Part shown: in pieces, positions 15,062 to 15,566 of the stretch
Layout of the letters: every line of letters begins with the position of its first letter
How positions within the stretch are numbered: position 1 is the stretch's first letter
Assembly: GCA_910589635.1 (NCBI GenBank)
Contig: CAJUTD010000068.1
Coordinates: forward strand, 1,229 to 16,794
Length of the DNA stretch: 15,566 bases
Origin: an uncultured Lachnospiraceae bacterium
Lineage (GTDB): Bacteria > Bacillota > Clostridia > Lachnospirales > Lachnospiraceae
Direction of reading: 5' to 3'
The notes under the pieces: generated by a model
The model's database searches: none
What the model saw: only the letters and a program-made list of their open reading frames with translations
What the model was told of the DNA's origin: nothing
Made by a program: the position numbers and the translations under genes

Positions 15062-15499
15062 ATGTATAGTGAAAAAGTAATGGATCATTTTAAAAATCCG
15101 AGAAATGTAGGAGAGATAGAAAATGCCAGCGGCGTTGGCACTGTGGGGAATGCGAAATGCGGAGATATCATGCGTATTTTTCTGGATATTGACGACGATG
15201 GAATTATTCAGGACGTTAAATTTAAAACCTTTGGCTGCGGCGCCGCCGTGGCAACCAGCTCTATGGCGACAGAATTGGTAAAGGGCAAGACTGTGCAGGA
15301 GGCGCTCAAGGTTACCAACAAGGCTGTGATGGAAGCGTTAGACGGGCTTCCACCGGTAAAAGTCCACTGTTCCCTGTTGGCAGAGGAGGCGATTCACGCG
15401 GCGCTCTGGGATTATGCTGAGAAAAATGGCATCAAAATCGAAGGATTGGAAAAGCCTAAGAACGATATCAGCGAGGAAGAAGAAGAGGAAGATTACTAA
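15062..15499 (+). CDS. iscU: Fe-S cluster assembly scaffold IscU/NifU N-terminal type
   Basis: Scaffold on which the cysteine desulfurase delivers sulfur and a nascent [2Fe-2S] cluster is built before transfer to client proteins. It has 145 residues, slightly longer than E. coli IscU. The three cluster cysteines are Cys33 (NAKCGDIM), Cys59 (TFGCGAAV) and Cys103 (KVHCSLLA), with the assisting Asp35 and His102. The C-terminus ends in an acidic tail (SEEEEEEDY) not needed for the fold. The ATG is preceded by GGAGG (15050-15054) at seven bases. It follows iscS after 63 bases with no terminator seen. No hscA, hscB or ferredoxin gene lies between, as is common in Clostridia. Confidence 0.95.
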   Translation: MYSEKVMDHFKNPRNVGEIENASGVGTVGNAKCGDIMRIFLDIDDDGIIQDVKFKTFGCGAAVATSSMATELVKGKTVQEALKVTNKAVMEALDGLPPVKVHCSLLAEEAIHAALWDYAEKNGIKIEGLEKPKNDISEEEEEEDY

Positions 15500-15501
15500 T
15501 G

Positions 15502-15559
15502 GGCATGAGGGGGGGGGCCCCAACGAAGTTGGGGAGAGACCTGATGCCTCCTATCGGAG
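15502..15559 (+). other. GC-rich structured element after iscU, at the window edge
   Basis: The perfect hairpin CCCCAAC-GAA-GTTGGGG (15518-15534) is nested in a longer imperfect stem (GGCATGAGG 15502-15510 with CCTGATGCC 15540-15548). A run of nine G (15509-15517) lies between, and a small stem CTCC/GGAG (15548-15559) follows. No T-run follows, so it does not look like an intrinsic terminator. It could be an RNA leader for the next gene; the window ends seven bases later, so this is open. Confidence 0.4.
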
Positions 15560-15566
15560 CCAAAGA

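Noticed and set aside
15501..15566. Fluoride riboswitch after iscU
   Set aside because: Only partial sequence resemblance; the hairpin before UGAUG is missing, spacings differ, and the downstream gene is outside the window.
1..15566. CRISPR arrays, insertion sequences, tRNA or rRNA genes, phage genes
   Set aside because: No regularly spaced repeats, transposase or integrase motifs, or recognisable tRNA/rRNA sequence were seen on either strand.

Overview
The window looks like a chromosomal segment of an anaerobic, probably spore-forming Firmicute of the class Clostridia, most likely Lachnospiraceae. The grounds are the gene order (tig-clpP-clpX-lon-engB), strong AGGAGG-type ribosome binding sites, TTG starts, moderate GC, a YtvI-like and a SpoVB-like membrane protein (both families tied to sporulation), and a short iscR-iscS-iscU cluster. 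Species cannot be named from the sequence alone.

Layout. (1) 1-5337, plus strand: protein quality-control block. It holds the 3' end of trigger factor, ClpP, ClpX, Lon and the ribosome-assembly GTPase EngB, all closely spaced. A small hairpin with a short T-run lies between clpP and clpX. (2) 5324-7905: zinc/manganese-type ABC importer (binding protein, ATPase, permease). The binding-protein gene overlaps the end of engB. A 114-base gap before the ATPase gene carries two copies of a 12-base repeat resembling half of a Zur box. (3) 7954-9075: AI-2E/YtvI-family membrane protein. (4) 9251-11605: cytoplasmic LacI-type sugar-sensor domain fused to a GGDEF diguanylate cyclase, with its own promoter. 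(5) A two-way terminator, then a minus-strand SpoVB/MurJ-like flippase (11709-13163) that carries an odd GC-rich Gly/Arg/Ser insertion. (6) 13281-15499: iron-sulfur cluster operon iscR-iscS-iscU with a consensus promoter and a clear IscR-type operator just downstream of the -10 box. (7) The last 67 bases hold a GC-rich structured element of unknown role.

How the genes work together. Trigger factor folds nascent chains, ClpXP and Lon degrade damaged or regulatory proteins, and EngB matures the large ribosomal subunit. The metal importer is likely zinc-responsive. IscR senses Fe-S status through three cysteines and probably represses its own operon, whose products mobilise sulfur (IscS) and build clusters on a scaffold (IscU).

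Most of the window is conserved housekeeping DNA. I found no clear new multi-gene system. The best leads are a dnaX-like slippery heptamer in lon at the ATPase/protease boundary with an immediate -1 stop, the palindrome-bearing insertion in the flippase, the Zur-like repeats, the DNA-binding-less LacI/GGDEF fusion, and the structured tail after iscU.
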